Of a stretch of 64,000 bases of DNA, positions 42,972 to 52,107 are shown one piece after another. Below the pieces are notes generated by a model, which saw only the letters and a list, made by a program, of their open reading frames with translations, did no database searches and was not told the origin of the DNA. This DNA comes from Chitinophagales bacterium (GTDB taxonomy: Bacteria > Bacteroidota > Bacteroidia > Chitinophagales > Saprospiraceae). The stretch is taken from contig JAAFJY010000009.1 in the NCBI GenBank assembly GCA_013299105.1, forward strand, positions 1 to 64,000. The letters are read 5' to 3'. The translations under genes were made by a program, and so were the position numbers. The stretch's first letter is position 1; each line of letters opens with the position of its first letter.

Positions 42972-43016
42972 TTCAAATAGTCCTGCAAAGCTATAACTTT
43001 GTTGTTATCCAAACAA
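42972..43016. promoter_or_regulatory. Overlapping divergent promoters sharing one palindrome
   Basis: Plus strand: TTC (42972-42974), ~19 nt, TAACTTTG (42994-43001) for the cupin gene. Minus strand: TTG (about 43014-43016), 20 nt, TAGCTTTG (42986-42993) for mocR. The two -7 boxes touch and form CAAAGCTATAACTTTG, a near-perfect palindrome, and ATAACTTTGTTGTTAT adds a second inverted repeat. Polymerase binding to one should exclude the other. Confidence 0.6.
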
Positions 43017-43024
43017 ACAAACAC

Positions 43025-43369
43025 ATGCACTACCGACTTACACTCACCCAAATGCTAGGCAGCTTGGATCCCCCTGCGGGCAAAACTTTTGAAGAAGGCT
43101 TCAGGCACGGCAGCATGAGCATTGAATTGTACCGCCCCTACCTGCAAGACTTGCAACAACCTCACCTTCAGGACGAAATCTATGTAGTGGCCACGGGGCG
43201 GGGCATTTTTTTTCGCGGAGGAGAAAGGGTGCCTTTTGGGCCCAATGATGTTTTGTTCGTGCCCGCTGGCATGGAGCATCGTTTCGAACACTTTACCGAT
43301 GATTTAGCCGTCTGGGTCATTTTTTATGGACCCGAAGGAGGCGAAAACAATAGCAACTTACAAGCATGA
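43025..43369 (+). CDS. Cupin-domain protein
   Basis: A 114-residue single-domain cupin. The double-stranded beta-helix motifs are partly visible (QDEIYVVATGRGIFFRGGERVPFGPNDVLFVPAGMEHRFEH). The second motif keeps the proline and terminal His (AGMEHRFE), whereas the first lacks the usual two histidines (EIYVV), so metal binding may be reduced. It overlaps the next gene by four bases. Confidence 0.88.
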   Translation: MHYRLTLTQMLGSLDPPAGKTFEEGFRHGSMSIELYRPYLQDLQQPHLQDEIYVVATGRGIFFRGGERVPFGPNDVLFVPAGMEHRFEHFTDDLAVWVIFYGPEGGENNSNLQA

Positions 43370-44016
43370 AAGCAAAAACTTCACTCACGCAACCGAGTCG
43401 CTATCCTAAGCGCATGGATTATTCGGAAGAAACAATCAATGCCATTTTGGATGAAGGCCTTTTTTGCCACGTTTCTTTTACCAATGACGGGCAGCCATTT
43501 TTATTGCCCACCGGTTATGCCCGCATTGGCAAAATTTTGTATTTACACGGCTCGGTCGGCAGTCATTTTTTCATGCAAATGGCCAAAGGCATTCCGGTTT
43601 GCGTGGCAGTGACTTTGTTGGACGCCCTGGTTTTGGCTCGTTCGGTGTTTAATCACTCTGTAAATTACAGGAGTGTGATTGGTTTTGGCAAAACCCGCTT
43701 GGTGGAAAACGAAGAGGAAAAATGGCTGGCTGCCAAAAGTTTCACCGAGCACATGATTCCTGGTCGCTGGGATGATGCCCGCCAACCTACGGCCAGCGAA
43801 ATGAAGAAAACCATGTTCATCGCAGTCGAACTGGAGGAAATGAGCGCCAAATTGCGTACCCACGGCGTAGGCGACGACCCCGAAGACCTGGACCTGGATG
43901 TTTGGGCGGGTCTATTGCCTTTACCGGTCAAAGCCCAGCCCTTGCAAGTTGCGGAGGACTTGAAAGCAGGTGTGCCAGTACCCGAATATTTACAAAACTA
44001 TTGGCGGGGCAAGTGA
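43366..44016 (+). CDS. Pyridoxamine-5'-phosphate-oxidase-like FMN-binding split-barrel protein
   Basis: 216 residues with the split-barrel pattern seen in NimA/PNPOx-like proteins: INAILDEGLFCHVSFTNDGQPFLLPTGY, the IGKILYLHGSVGSHFF strand and VCVAVTLLDALVLARSVFNHSVNYRSVIGFG. The start overlaps the cupin stop (ATGA), so the pair is one operon opposite the MocR regulator. PLP-sensing MocR next to a PNPOx-like enzyme is a common arrangement and suggests control by B6 or an amine. Confidence 0.9.
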   Translation: MKAKTSLTQPSRYPKRMDYSEETINAILDEGLFCHVSFTNDGQPFLLPTGYARIGKILYLHGSVGSHFFMQMAKGIPVCVAVTLLDALVLARSVFNHSVNYRSVIGFGKTRLVENEEEKWLAAKSFTEHMIPGRWDDARQPTASEMKKTMFIAVELEEMSAKLRTHGVGDDPEDLDLDVWAGLLPLPVKAQPLQVAEDLKAGVPVPEYLQNYWRGK

Positions 44017-44022
44017 TCGCTT

Positions 44023-45543
44023 TCAAGCTCGATGATCCATGTTTTTAGGATTCAACAGCAACCTGACCAAGCCAAAAGCCACCACTGTCACCAGGAATAA
44101 AGCCGGAAATCCACCGAGATTGGACGCCATTTTGATGCCATCAATGCCTGCGCTGGAAATCATGATCCAGGCCACTGTGCCCACCAGTACCCCCCAGGCG
44201 ATTTTGATCCAAACAGGGGCCTCTGGACTTTCTGGCGAAATGCCATTGGTACACAAGGCACTCATGGCCGAGGTATTGGCATCGGCTCCAGCTACGTAGC
44301 TCAAAAACGCAGTGAATAAAAATACCAATCCACTCACTTGGCTCCAAGGAAATTGATCCAACATCCCGTAGATCACATCTTCGGGGCCTTGTTTTTGCAA
44401 AATGCTGCTTAGTAACCCAGGTTGCTGTTGCATTTCCAGGTACAGGGCATTGCCTCCAAAAATCAACATCCACAGCAAGGAAAAAAGCGAAGGCCAGATG
44501 AGGTTGAACAAAATGAACTCCCGCACCGTGTAGCCCTGCGCAACCTGCCCCAGAAACAAAGCAGTAACAGGTGCCCAGGCCAACCAATTGGCCCAATAAA
44601 ACACCGTCCAACTATTGCCCCATTCGGCATCCATACCAATACCCAGGCTGCGCTGGGGGAAAGTTTGGACGTATTCCACCAAGCTATTTCCTCCCAAGCT
44701 GAGTAAGTACATTTTAGGGCCACAAATCAACACAAACAGGGCCAAACCAATAAAAATGTAAGTGTTGAGTTTTGACAAAATTTTGATGCCGTTGAACAAA
44801 CCTGTGATCGCTGAAACCACAAAGGCTCCTACGATCAATACTGTAATCAAGGCCCAACTTTCAGGTGAGTCTTGCAGGCCAAAAAATCGCTTCAAGCCAC
44901 CCGAAACGCTCAAAATGCCAGCCCCCAAGGTAGCAGCCATGCCAGCAACCAAACTGTACAAGCAAATGGCGTCCACAAAGGATGAAAACCCAGCCGAAGT
45001 TTTGCGCCGCGTTAAGGGGTAAAACAAGGCCCCTAAGCTGAATGGCTGTTGAAAATTGTAATAAGTCAATGCAAACACCAATCCTGCCACAGTGTACATA
45101 CTATATGGTGTGAAAGTCCAGTGCATAAACAGGGTGGACATGGCGAATTGCGCGGTCTCGTCGGAATTGGCTTGCAAGCCAAGACCCTTTGGCGGAGACT
45201 GCAAATGATAAAGCGGCTCTGAACTTGCCCAAAACAAGATCCCAATTGCGATGGTGGTGCAAAGTGTAACGCTGAACCATTCCCAGCGCTTGAGCAAAGG
45301 CTGGGCTGCTGGCCCACCGATCTTTACTTTGGCCAGGGGAGAAAACCAAGTCCAGATGCACAAAAGAAAAAAGAAAAAAGTACTGCCCGAAAAAAGCCAA
45401 TTAAAGTGGTTCAGAATCCAGGCGTTAGCGGCTTTAACTTTGTTTAAGAAATCCTCAGCTTGTAGAAAACTGTACAAAGTAGAACTGCTTAATAACAAAA
45501 ACGGGATTAAAAAAACGGGAAGTTTTATTTTTGATCGATTCAT
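44023..45543 (-). CDS. BCCT-family transporter
   Basis: A 506-residue protein with about 12 membrane helices, from the betaine/carnitine/choline transporter family. Diagnostic segments are FWASSEPLYHLQSPP, MSTLFMHWTFTPYSMYTV (family W-T-xx-xY) and FYWANWLAWAPVTALFLGQVAQGYTVREFI, equivalent to the conserved WTLFYWAWWISWAPFVG-type helix of BetP. The long regulatory C-terminal tail of BetP is absent, so osmotic gating of that kind is unlikely. The start is at 45543, seven codons before the first helix. Confidence 0.9.
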   Translation of the reverse strand: MNRSKIKLPVFLIPFLLLSSSTLYSFLQAEDFLNKVKAANAWILNHFNWLFSGSTFFFFLLCIWTWFSPLAKVKIGGPAAQPLLKRWEWFSVTLCTTIAIGILFWASSEPLYHLQSPPKGLGLQANSDETAQFAMSTLFMHWTFTPYSMYTVAGLVFALTYYNFQQPFSLGALFYPLTRRKTSAGFSSFVDAICLYSLVAGMAATLGAGILSVSGGLKRFFGLQDSPESWALITVLIVGAFVVSAITGLFNGIKILSKLNTYIFIGLALFVLICGPKMYLLSLGGNSLVEYVQTFPQRSLGIGMDAEWGNSWTVFYWANWLAWAPVTALFLGQVAQGYTVREFILFNLIWPSLFSLLWMLIFGGNALYLEMQQQPGLLSSILQKQGPEDVIYGMLDQFPWSQVSGLVFLFTAFLSYVAGADANTSAMSALCTNGISPESPEAPVWIKIAWGVLVGTVAWIMISSAGIDGIKMASNLGGFPALFLVTVVAFGLVRLLLNPKNMDHRA

Positions 45544-45572
45544 TGAAGGAAGTTGTTTACCTTTCCAAGATA

Positions 45573-46412
45573 ATGACAAAAAAATCTAATCCAAGCAAAA
45601 CAGGTCGTTGGACTACATTTTCCTATGCCGACGCTAATGATCCCTGGTGGAAAAAATTATTGATCAATGCAGTGGAATTGAGCACTGGCCGACGAACCAT
45701 CGAACGCCTTTATAACAATATCCGCGATCTGGACGTCCCCGGACATGAGTTGTGGGGCCTGGGCTTAGAGCAATTGAGGATCAAAATCGATTACGATGCT
45801 GATGCGTTGGCTGCCATTCCTGCCGAGGGCACCTTGGTTTTCATTGCCAATCATCCATATGGGGTGGTGGATGGACTGATCCTGGCTGCGATGCTCGCCA
45901 AAGTCAGGCGGCGTTTCGTGTTTCTGGTCAATGAAGTTTTGACTAGGGATGAACGCCTAAAGCCCTTCTTGTTGCCCATCGACTTTCGCGAAACAGAAGA
46001 AGCCTTGAGAATCAACATCGAGAGCCGACGCCTGGCCATCGAACGCCTCAAAGCTGGGGACTCCTTGGCTATTTTTCCAGCTGGCGGGGTAATGACAGCA
46101 AAATCATACTTTGGCCCAGCAGAAGACCTAGAATGGAAACGATTTGTACTCAAATTGATCCAACAGAGCAAAGCCACCGTGGTGCCCTTGTACATTGAGG
46201 GCCAAAACAGCCGCATGTTCCAGATAGTCAGCCAGTTCAGCATGGCGCTTCGCCTGGGGATGTTGTTGTACGAAACGGTCAACAAGCAAGGAAGAACCAT
46301 CAAGGTGAACATCGGCAAGCCCATTCCCTTCGAGGAGCTACAAACAGCCTGTGATCCTAAAAAACAGCTGGGTTATTTGCACGATCGGGTGATGGAGCTG
46401 AAAAAAAGTTGA
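45573..46412 (+). CDS. PlsC-like acyltransferase
   Basis: A 279-residue 1-acyl-glycerol-phosphate-acyltransferase-like enzyme. The catalytic box reads FIANHPYGVVDGL, an NHxxxxxD variant of the usual HxxxxD. The FPAGGV block corresponds to the FPEGTR glycerol-phosphate motif, and VVPLYIEG is the later P-motif. This branch includes hemolysin-like acyltransferases involved in ornithine-lipid synthesis, but the exact acceptor is unknown. The start is at 45573; a more distal in-frame ATG at 45531 overlaps the divergent BCCT start. Confidence 0.86.
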   Translation: MTKKSNPSKTGRWTTFSYADANDPWWKKLLINAVELSTGRRTIERLYNNIRDLDVPGHELWGLGLEQLRIKIDYDADALAAIPAEGTLVFIANHPYGVVDGLILAAMLAKVRRRFVFLVNEVLTRDERLKPFLLPIDFRETEEALRINIESRRLAIERLKAGDSLAIFPAGGVMTAKSYFGPAEDLEWKRFVLKLIQQSKATVVPLYIEGQNSRMFQIVSQFSMALRLGMLLYETVNKQGRTIKVNIGKPIPFEELQTACDPKKQLGYLHDRVMELKKS

Positions 46413-46443
46413 GGAGTTGAGCAGATGGGCACCCAATCAACCT

Positions 46444-47340
46444 TCATTGAGTGCTTAGTTTTTTCAAGTTGTTGATGATTGATTGGCAAACAGTTGCGTC
46501 AATGCTTTGCCCCCAGCTTTGCGATGGATTTTGGGCGTGAATCCAATAACGATTTTTGGACCCTTGCAAGGAATAAACCTCCAAGTGCTGAATCATTTCC
46601 CCTTTTCGATAGACCTTGAGGTCCCAACGAGGCAATTCAACCAGACTCCAGTCTTCGGGTTTCTCATTCAAAGGGGTGGCATAGAGCCGCTGAAAATTGA
46701 TGAGTGTTTTGTTCCAACTCGTGGTGTCACTTATTTTTTGCCCATCAACCTGCCAATGCCCTCTTTTCTTTTGAAAAACATACTTTTGATCATCAGCAGT
46801 GGTAAAATGCAAGGAATCGAGGAGGGTTGGAAAATGAAGCAATACACTTTCTGAGTGTATTTTATGTGCTTCGAAATGCTGGTAAAAAATTTTGCTGCTA
46901 GCCAGGGGAACTCGGTAAAAAGTCCCGGCCCGGGGGAAAGTGAGCCAAGCCGACCTCAAGGTTTCGTTTTTGAACAATTGGAAGGTTTCGCTCAAGCCCG
47001 CTTTGTCAAATAACTTGACCTCGATGGATTCCATTGGTTCATCGGGCAGCTCTTTTTCCAATTCCAACCAACTTAAGCCTTGTATGGCGGCCATCATTGG
47101 GCTCAACAGTGCCGTTTTGGCGGGAATACTGTTTTGTCCATCCGAGACCAACCAATGTTTGTTTTTTTGGCTAAAAAACAATTCGCCTTGAGGAGAAGAT
47201 AGGGTTATGGCCTGGATTTCACTATTTGGTGTGTGGATCAATCGGTGGTCAATGGTGCCATTCTTTTTCCAGTACCACCAAGCTCCTACTGCAAGTGTAA
47301 GAAAGAGAATAAACAAAATGATAGGCCCACGATTTTTCAT
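46444..47340 (-). CDS. DUF4340-domain protein
   Basis: 298 residues. An N-terminal anchor helix (IILFILFLTLAVGAWWYW) is followed by a periplasmic, beta-rich DUF4340-type region (WLVSDGQNSIPAKTALLSPMMAAIQG, WLTFPRAGTFYRVPLASSKIF, YVFQKKRGHWQVDGQ). DUF4340 proteins often accompany gliding-type ABC transporters (GldF/GldG), but none is here. The start is at 47340 because the longer frame upstream runs antisense through the divergent lipoprotein gene. Confidence 0.82.
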   Translation of the reverse strand: MKNRGPIILFILFLTLAVGAWWYWKKNGTIDHRLIHTPNSEIQAITLSSPQGELFFSQKNKHWLVSDGQNSIPAKTALLSPMMAAIQGLSWLELEKELPDEPMESIEVKLFDKAGLSETFQLFKNETLRSAWLTFPRAGTFYRVPLASSKIFYQHFEAHKIHSESVLLHFPTLLDSLHFTTADDQKYVFQKKRGHWQVDGQKISDTTSWNKTLINFQRLYATPLNEKPEDWSLVELPRWDLKVYRKGEMIQHLEVYSLQGSKNRYWIHAQNPSQSWGQSIDATVCQSIINNLKKLSTQ

Positions 47341-47386
47341 ACTACTGGTTTTTTGGATTTCACTACTTTTGGCCCAAAATACAACC

Positions 47387-47992
47387 ATGCGCTTTTTAGG
47401 ACAAATTCTTCTCCTTACTTTCTTTTTGGCTACTGCCTGCAGCTCCAAAAACAAGACCGCTGAGGTCGGCACAGTTGCAGAGGCCGAATCCCAAGCAAAT
47501 GAAGTCGAATCCCAAGCCTTCACGATGTATGACATACCCGGAAATGCCGAGAAGTTTGCCCAAAAAACAGATACGACTGGTATCATCCTGGAAGACGGAA
47601 TCACCAATGCCAAAGGGCTAAAACACGGCATCTGGGTGACATATGACCCGGAGACCGGAAATCCCATCAAAATCGCCAATTTTTTGGATGGAAAATACAA
47701 TGGCCCTTATTTTGAACTGGAACCTGGTGGTCGCCTGCTCATGAAAGGTCATTACATCAACAATATGCTAGATGGATATGTGGCCAAGTACCATTTGGGC
47801 CGCTTGATGCGTGAAGCGATTTATCGACAAGGAAAATTGGAAGGCGAGTTCAAGGAATACAACTTGACACAGGGTTATTTGCAAAAAGTGATTCACTATG
47901 AAAATGGAGAATTACATGGCCCTTATCAGTTTTTTGACGAAAATGGCAAAATAAAAGTTGAATACAACTATGTTCGTGGCAAGCAGCAATGA
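47387..47992 (+). CDS. MORN-repeat-type (YwqK-like) lipoprotein
   Basis: 201 residues; the lipobox FLATAC predicts a lipoprotein. The mature part has at least four MORN/YwqK-like units: GLKHGIWVTYDPETGN, LDGKYNGPYFELEPGGRL, MREAIYRQGKLEGEFKEY and YENGELHGPYQFFDENGKI. Such repeats make elongated beta meanders. The YwqK family is sometimes called an antitoxin, but nothing here supports a toxin partner. Confidence 0.85.
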   Translation: MRFLGQILLLTFFLATACSSKNKTAEVGTVAEAESQANEVESQAFTMYDIPGNAEKFAQKTDTTGIILEDGITNAKGLKHGIWVTYDPETGNPIKIANFLDGKYNGPYFELEPGGRLLMKGHYINNMLDGYVAKYHLGRLMREAIYRQGKLEGEFKEYNLTQGYLQKVIHYENGELHGPYQFFDENGKIKVEYNYVRGKQQ

Positions 47993-48040
47993 TGATTGAT
48001 GTTTAGTGCATTTATTAGGTCAATTTAAGGCGGAGACCAT

Positions 48041-48235
48041 TCATTTTGGGTTTTTTTGACCTTTTTCGGGGGGCTTTGTTTTATCCACGGACTTGTATTC
48101 ATTCTGTAATGCGCGAAGAATGTCCTGTTTTTCTTTGGGCAACTCGCGCTGCCCTTTGACTACCGATTGGATAGGTGATTCTTTTTCGTTGTCCATTAGA
48201 AAAAGTAAGCCCATTAATTCCCTGATACCACCCAT
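48041..48235 (-). CDS. Small hydrophilic protein (weak call)
   Basis: 64 residues, highly charged with a Lys/Pro-rich C-terminus (KTKPPEKGQKNPK) and a short hydrophobic start (MGGIRELMGLLFLMD). No family is known. Its composition is protein-like rather than random and nothing overlaps it, but there is no promoter evidence. Confidence 0.4.
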   Translation of the reverse strand: MGGIRELMGLLFLMDNEKESPIQSVVKGQRELPKEKQDILRALQNEYKSVDKTKPPEKGQKNPK

Positions 48236-48256
48236 GATTGTCGTTTTGGTTAGAAG

Positions 48257-48452
48257 GTGAAAGTTTAAGTCGTTACTACTGACCTGAACTTTTACGTTAA
48301 AAAAACCGGATATAGCTCGAAATCATGATTGTAAAACACCCAAGGGTTTGGCTTGGCGGGATTACACAATGTATTTTGATTGGTAAAGTTTAGGTCGGCG
48401 GTTTCGAGTCAAAAAAGATGACAGTTTTTCGTTGGCGACTTAAACTTTTACT
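48257..48452. repeat. Nested inverted repeat in the gap before the PAS-AraC gene
   Basis: Outer arms GTGAAAGTTTAAGTCG (48257-48272) and CGACTTAAACTTTTACT (48436-48452); inner arms GACCTGAACTTTTAC (48281-48295) and GTAAAGTTTAGGTC (48383-48396). It could fold as one large hairpin. No ORF is present in 48236-48620. Confidence 0.6.
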
Positions 48453-48620
48453 TTGCTAGGATAAAGGTGCAGGGAAATAAGTTGAGAAGCAAATTATCGC
48501 CGAGAATTAAGGTCTGAATTCACGAATCCGAACTCATTCATTTTCAATGCGAAACAAATTAAGCTCGGCGCTGTTTGGTATACCGAAAATCTTATAGCAG
48601 TACTTACTTGAATAAGCGGT

Positions 48621-49427
48621 CTATACGTTGGCTCTGATGTAGTCCTTTGGTGTTTGATTGGTCACTTCTTTGAATACTTTGTAAAAAGTGGATTTGTTCT
48701 TAAATCCACACTGGAGTGCAATTCCGTACAATGTCAGGTTACTAAGGTCATCGCTCATCAGTTTACTGGTTGCTTCGGCAACACGATATAAATTGACGAA
48801 TTGTTGAAAATTGTAACCAGACTGATGATTAACTACTTGTGAAAGGTATTTGGTGTTGGTCGATAGCAAATCGGCGATGTATTTCAGGGTCAGATTTGGG
48901 TCTAAATAGAGCCTATCTTTTTCCAGTACTTGTTTGAGTCGGTCAAACAATTTCACTTCATCGATGCCTTTGAGGCTGCTCGATCGGTATTTTTCGTTGA
49001 TATTCAGGAGCGGGATATCACTTTCATCAATTATTGCAGTACCATCCACTTCAAAAGCAATGAAATTGGTCAGTTGATGATTGCGATTAAATACAGGATG
49101 AATGACGAGTTTACACGTATAGGGTTCTCCGGACTTTCTATAATTCGTGATTTGGTCTTTTAATGGCACTTGGGTTTGCAGGGCCCTGCGAATGCGCAGA
49201 ATCGCTTCGGGCTCCGAGTCAGGCCCTTGCAGTATTTTTCCAGGATTCCGCCCTATGGCTTCCCCTAAAGTATACCCAGTAATGCTGGTGAAATCTTCAT
49301 TCACCCAGATGATCCGCTTTTCTGGATCCGTCAAAATGACTGCTATGTGCGGTATCATACGTTTTTGTTTAAGGTTTAAGCAGTTTTCAGGGGTAAAAGT
49401 TAAACACTCTATTGTCCTGATTATCAA
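48621..49427 (-). CDS. PAS-domain AraC-type transcriptional regulator
   Basis: 268 residues. An N-terminal PAS domain (~25-125: RIIWVNEDFTSITGYTLGEAIG) ends in GRNPGKILQGPDSEP, the LOV-like position where the photoactive Cys would be is Pro, so flavin photochemistry is unlikely. The C-terminal ~100 residues are an AraC helix-turn-helix pair (LTLKYIADLLSTNTKYLSQVVNHQSGYNFQQFVN; IALQCGFKNKSTFYKVFKEVTNQTPKDY). The start may be 49427, or 49358 (MIPHIAV); the longer form is kept as protein-like. The ligand and targets are unknown. Confidence 0.88.
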   Translation of the reverse strand: MIIRTIECLTFTPENCLNLKQKRMIPHIAVILTDPEKRIIWVNEDFTSITGYTLGEAIGRNPGKILQGPDSEPEAILRIRRALQTQVPLKDQITNYRKSGEPYTCKLVIHPVFNRNHQLTNFIAFEVDGTAIIDESDIPLLNINEKYRSSSLKGIDEVKLFDRLKQVLEKDRLYLDPNLTLKYIADLLSTNTKYLSQVVNHQSGYNFQQFVNLYRVAEATSKLMSDDLSNLTLYGIALQCGFKNKSTFYKVFKEVTNQTPKDYIRANV

Positions 49428-49678
49428 TGCTTAATCCTAGTATTTCATGGCTTAAAACTACGATTTTTTTTGGGAATAAAAACAAAAAAATTTCAGCAAA
49501 TACTTTTGTTTAAAGTATTTTAGAAACTGCTTGATACCAGCAACCTATACCCTTTAGGTAATAAGGTATGGAATCAGGAATAGCTGATTTGCTTATTTAG
49601 GGCTGATAATCAATTAAATGTGAGCAAATACCAGGTAGTAAAAAACAATTCTTTCGCTAGGCTTAAAATCAGACAAAT

Positions 49679-50905
49679 TCATAAACCCGTTAAACCTTCA
49701 AACAACCATTTGGCTAAAGCCTCTCGGTTACTCTCTAAAACGATCCTTTGTTGATCTCTGGGGTGCCGAATATTGCCCAATTCCAGGAACAGAGCAGTAG
49801 GTTTGGTTTCGCGCAACATGTGTAGGTCGCGGGTGGTTACAGTGCCTTCGTATTGGCCGTTTTTGCGGTAGATTTCGTATTTGTTCCTGATGGATTTAAA
49901 CAAGCGATTGGCCATTGTTTTGCCTTCCTCGCTGCCTTTTTGGTGGTATATGAACAGGTCAACTTGTTGGTTGCGCCCTCTGGAGTCGATGTGGATGCTG
50001 ATTGAAACTTGCTTGCTCAATCCAGCCTTGCGATTTTGTTCATAAAGCGTATTGATGATATTGGAACGCTGAAATAAGCGCATACGGTGGGAAGTAGAAA
50101 CCCTGCTACCCCCCCACACTTGTTCGTCTTTGTCGCATTTCAAAATGGTTCCACCACGAATACCATCGTTGGGGTCGCGGGTAATCATATAGGTTATGGC
50201 CCCGTGTGAAATGAGTTTGCGGCACAGCCTCAGGGAAACATCGTAAGCATATTCATCTTCACACAAGTCGTGACCATTATACCTGCCAATTGCACCAGGA
50301 TCATTACCGCCGTGCCCCGCATCGATGAAAAAAACTTGCCCATTTAATTTGCTACTGAGCAGCGGCGTGTAAGCAAAGTCTGGCCCAAAAATGGGGAATT
50401 TGCGTTTCCCGGGGTTACTTTCCTGCTGGTAATTTGGGTCGGCAACCTCATTTTCTGAGATCAGAGTGATTTTGGGCACGCTGGCTGTACTTTTATTCGC
50501 CGCACAATTCAGGATGTGGTGGGGCACCCAAAGTTCCCGGTCTACTTTATACGATTTTAACTTTACCTGCTTGGCCAGCATCAGCTCGTTGTACTTTTGT
50601 ATGGCCAAAGCGGTGTTGAAGTCGCTGATGTTCAAAGAAGCCCGAATGTTTTTGGCATTGAATTTTGCAACCTGGATGGGTAGGAAATATGTCTTTCCTT
50701 TGATCAGTTCCGTTTTTCGGGTCACTTTGTTGAGCGCACAAAACTTATCAATGTTGCAGGAATAGGTTTCGAGTTGGTAGCGTCGCAGAAATGACAGCAT
50801 ACCATCACCAGGCTTGGCAATGGCCTGTAGGTAGTTGTTTTGGGCCAATGCCAGGCTCCAACAGCAGGATAGAATAAACACCAGATAATAGGTCCGAAAA
50901 AACAT
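49679..50905 (-). CDS. N-acetylmuramoyl-L-alanine amidase (Amidase_3), secreted
   Basis: 408 residues with a signal peptide (MFFRTYYLVFILSCCWSLALA). The C-terminal Amidase_3 domain has the zinc ligands in FIDAGHGGNDPGA (His), the acidic DEYAYD (Glu/Asp), SIHIDSRG (His) and the catalytic Glu in ALFLELGNIRHP. It cleaves between MurNAc and L-Ala in peptidoglycan, usually in cell separation. The N-terminal ~150 residues have LysM-like elements (YLQAIAKPGDGMLSFLRRYQL). The start is at 50905; the extension to 51004 runs into repeat R2. Confidence 0.88.
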   Translation of the reverse strand: MFFRTYYLVFILSCCWSLALAQNNYLQAIAKPGDGMLSFLRRYQLETYSCNIDKFCALNKVTRKTELIKGKTYFLPIQVAKFNAKNIRASLNISDFNTALAIQKYNELMLAKQVKLKSYKVDRELWVPHHILNCAANKSTASVPKITLISENEVADPNYQQESNPGKRKFPIFGPDFAYTPLLSSKLNGQVFFIDAGHGGNDPGAIGRYNGHDLCEDEYAYDVSLRLCRKLISHGAITYMITRDPNDGIRGGTILKCDKDEQVWGGSRVSTSHRMRLFQRSNIINTLYEQNRKAGLSKQVSISIHIDSRGRNQQVDLFIYHQKGSEEGKTMANRLFKSIRNKYEIYRKNGQYEGTVTTRDLHMLRETKPTALFLELGNIRHPRDQQRIVLESNREALAKWLFEGLTGL

Positions 50906-50932
50906 TCTCCAGGTTTTAGTAAGCTTGGTTAG

Positions 50933-51106
50933 TAAGAGTATGTTTAAAAATTTTTTGTTTGGCCCAAAATGGCTCCGCCTAAGTCTTGATTTACGCCGTT
51001 CCAAAAATGCTCATTATGCGTTGCATAACTCCGCTTTTTGCGCCTCGACTAGTCGAAAACGTGCTCATTTTGACTTCAATCCTAAATTTTAGATAGACAT
51101 CCTCTA
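50933..51106 (+). repeat. Palindromic repeat element R2, copy C (diverged)
   Basis: 174 bp; left terminus TAAGAGTATGTTTAAA is intact, the right terminus has decayed. The core TTATGC-GTT-GCATAA (51014-51028) is retained. It ends within 2 bp of an R3 copy, and its left end is 28 bp from the amidase start. Confidence 0.75.
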
Positions 51107-51107
51107 A

Positions 51108-51240
51108 CAAGCCAGAAATAAAAAGCACCAAAATGTAACTGCGTTACGTACTTCGCCTCGCACAGCGAGGGAATTTTAGCACGCGGATGACGCTGATTTT
51201 CGCGGATTTGCCAGCATGATGTTGACACTAGCTGGACTTG
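51108..51240 (+). repeat. Repeat element R3, copy 3 (degenerate)
   Basis: Starts CAAGCCAGAAATAAA and continues with GTAACTGCGTTACG, a CGCCTCGCACAGCGAGG hairpin, GGATGACGCTGATTTTCGCG and CCAGCATGATGTTGAC. It is shorter and less symmetric than the other two R3 copies. Confidence 0.65.
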
Positions 51241-51418
51241 GCATCCGTAAAATGGCCTATTTTATTTTGATACCCTGATTTACAAAGCGAAAATGCGGCT
51301 TTTTTCTGGACAAAAAACACCAGCGGCTCATATTTGCACATTTCTTGGTAAAAAGAGTAAAATCTATTGTGCACGCCAAGCTTCTTGACTTAAATTTAAG
51401 CCCTTAAAGCATTCAAGA

Positions 51419-52081
51419 ATGAACTTTTTTGCCCAGGTAGGCATCTTGCTACGCAAAGAATTGTTGTTGGAATGGCGCAACGGGTATGCCATCAGTGGTA
51501 TTTTGTTGTACGTTTTGTCGACAGTTTTCGTGGTCTATGTCTCTTTTTTTCAAGGGGTAAGCCCGATGGTTTGGAATACACTGTATTGGGTAATGGTCTT
51601 ATTTGCGACCACCAATGCAGTGGTCAAAAGTTTTGTGCAAGAAAACGGCGCAAGGCAGCTGTACTATTATCAATTGGCGGACCCAACGGCTGTTTTGGTC
51701 GCTAAAATTTTGTACAATATCCTCTTGCTCTTTGCCTTGAGCGTTTTGACTTGGCTCGCTTTTGGGTTCATCACCAACAATCCCGTCCAGCACCTTGAGA
51801 AATTTCTCTTGGCCATTTTTTTAGGCAGCTTGGGTTTTTCAATTTTATTCACCTTTGTGTCGGCATTATCTGCTAAAGCCGACAACAATGCGGCCCTTTT
51901 GCCGGTTTTGAGTTTCCCATTGGTTTTGCCCATCATCATGACTTTGGTTAAAATTTCGGTCAGCGCCCTGGGGGCCATCCGTGATAGTAGCTTGGGCAAA
52001 GACATTGGTATATTAATAGGTATCGATTTGGGGCTTTTTGCCCTTGCTTTGGTCTTGTTTCCTTTTTTGTGGAGGGATTAA
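51419..52081 (+). CDS. ccmB: Heme exporter protein B
   Basis: A 220-residue integral membrane protein with six helices, the CcmB permease of the CcmAB-C complex in system I cytochrome c maturation. Typical segments are RKELLLEWRNGYAISGILLYV at the start, LFATTNAVVKSFVQENGARQLYYYQLADP, and the PVLSFPLVLPIIMTLVK loop. It is followed by ccmC and ccmD. The ATPase gene ccmA is not adjacent. Confidence 0.93.
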   Translation: MNFFAQVGILLRKELLLEWRNGYAISGILLYVLSTVFVVYVSFFQGVSPMVWNTLYWVMVLFATTNAVVKSFVQENGARQLYYYQLADPTAVLVAKILYNILLLFALSVLTWLAFGFITNNPVQHLEKFLLAIFLGSLGFSILFTFVSALSAKADNNAALLPVLSFPLVLPIIMTLVKISVSALGAIRDSSLGKDIGILIGIDLGLFALALVLFPFLWRD

Positions 52082-52107
52082 CAAGGGTCACAACATAATA
52101 AACTGAG

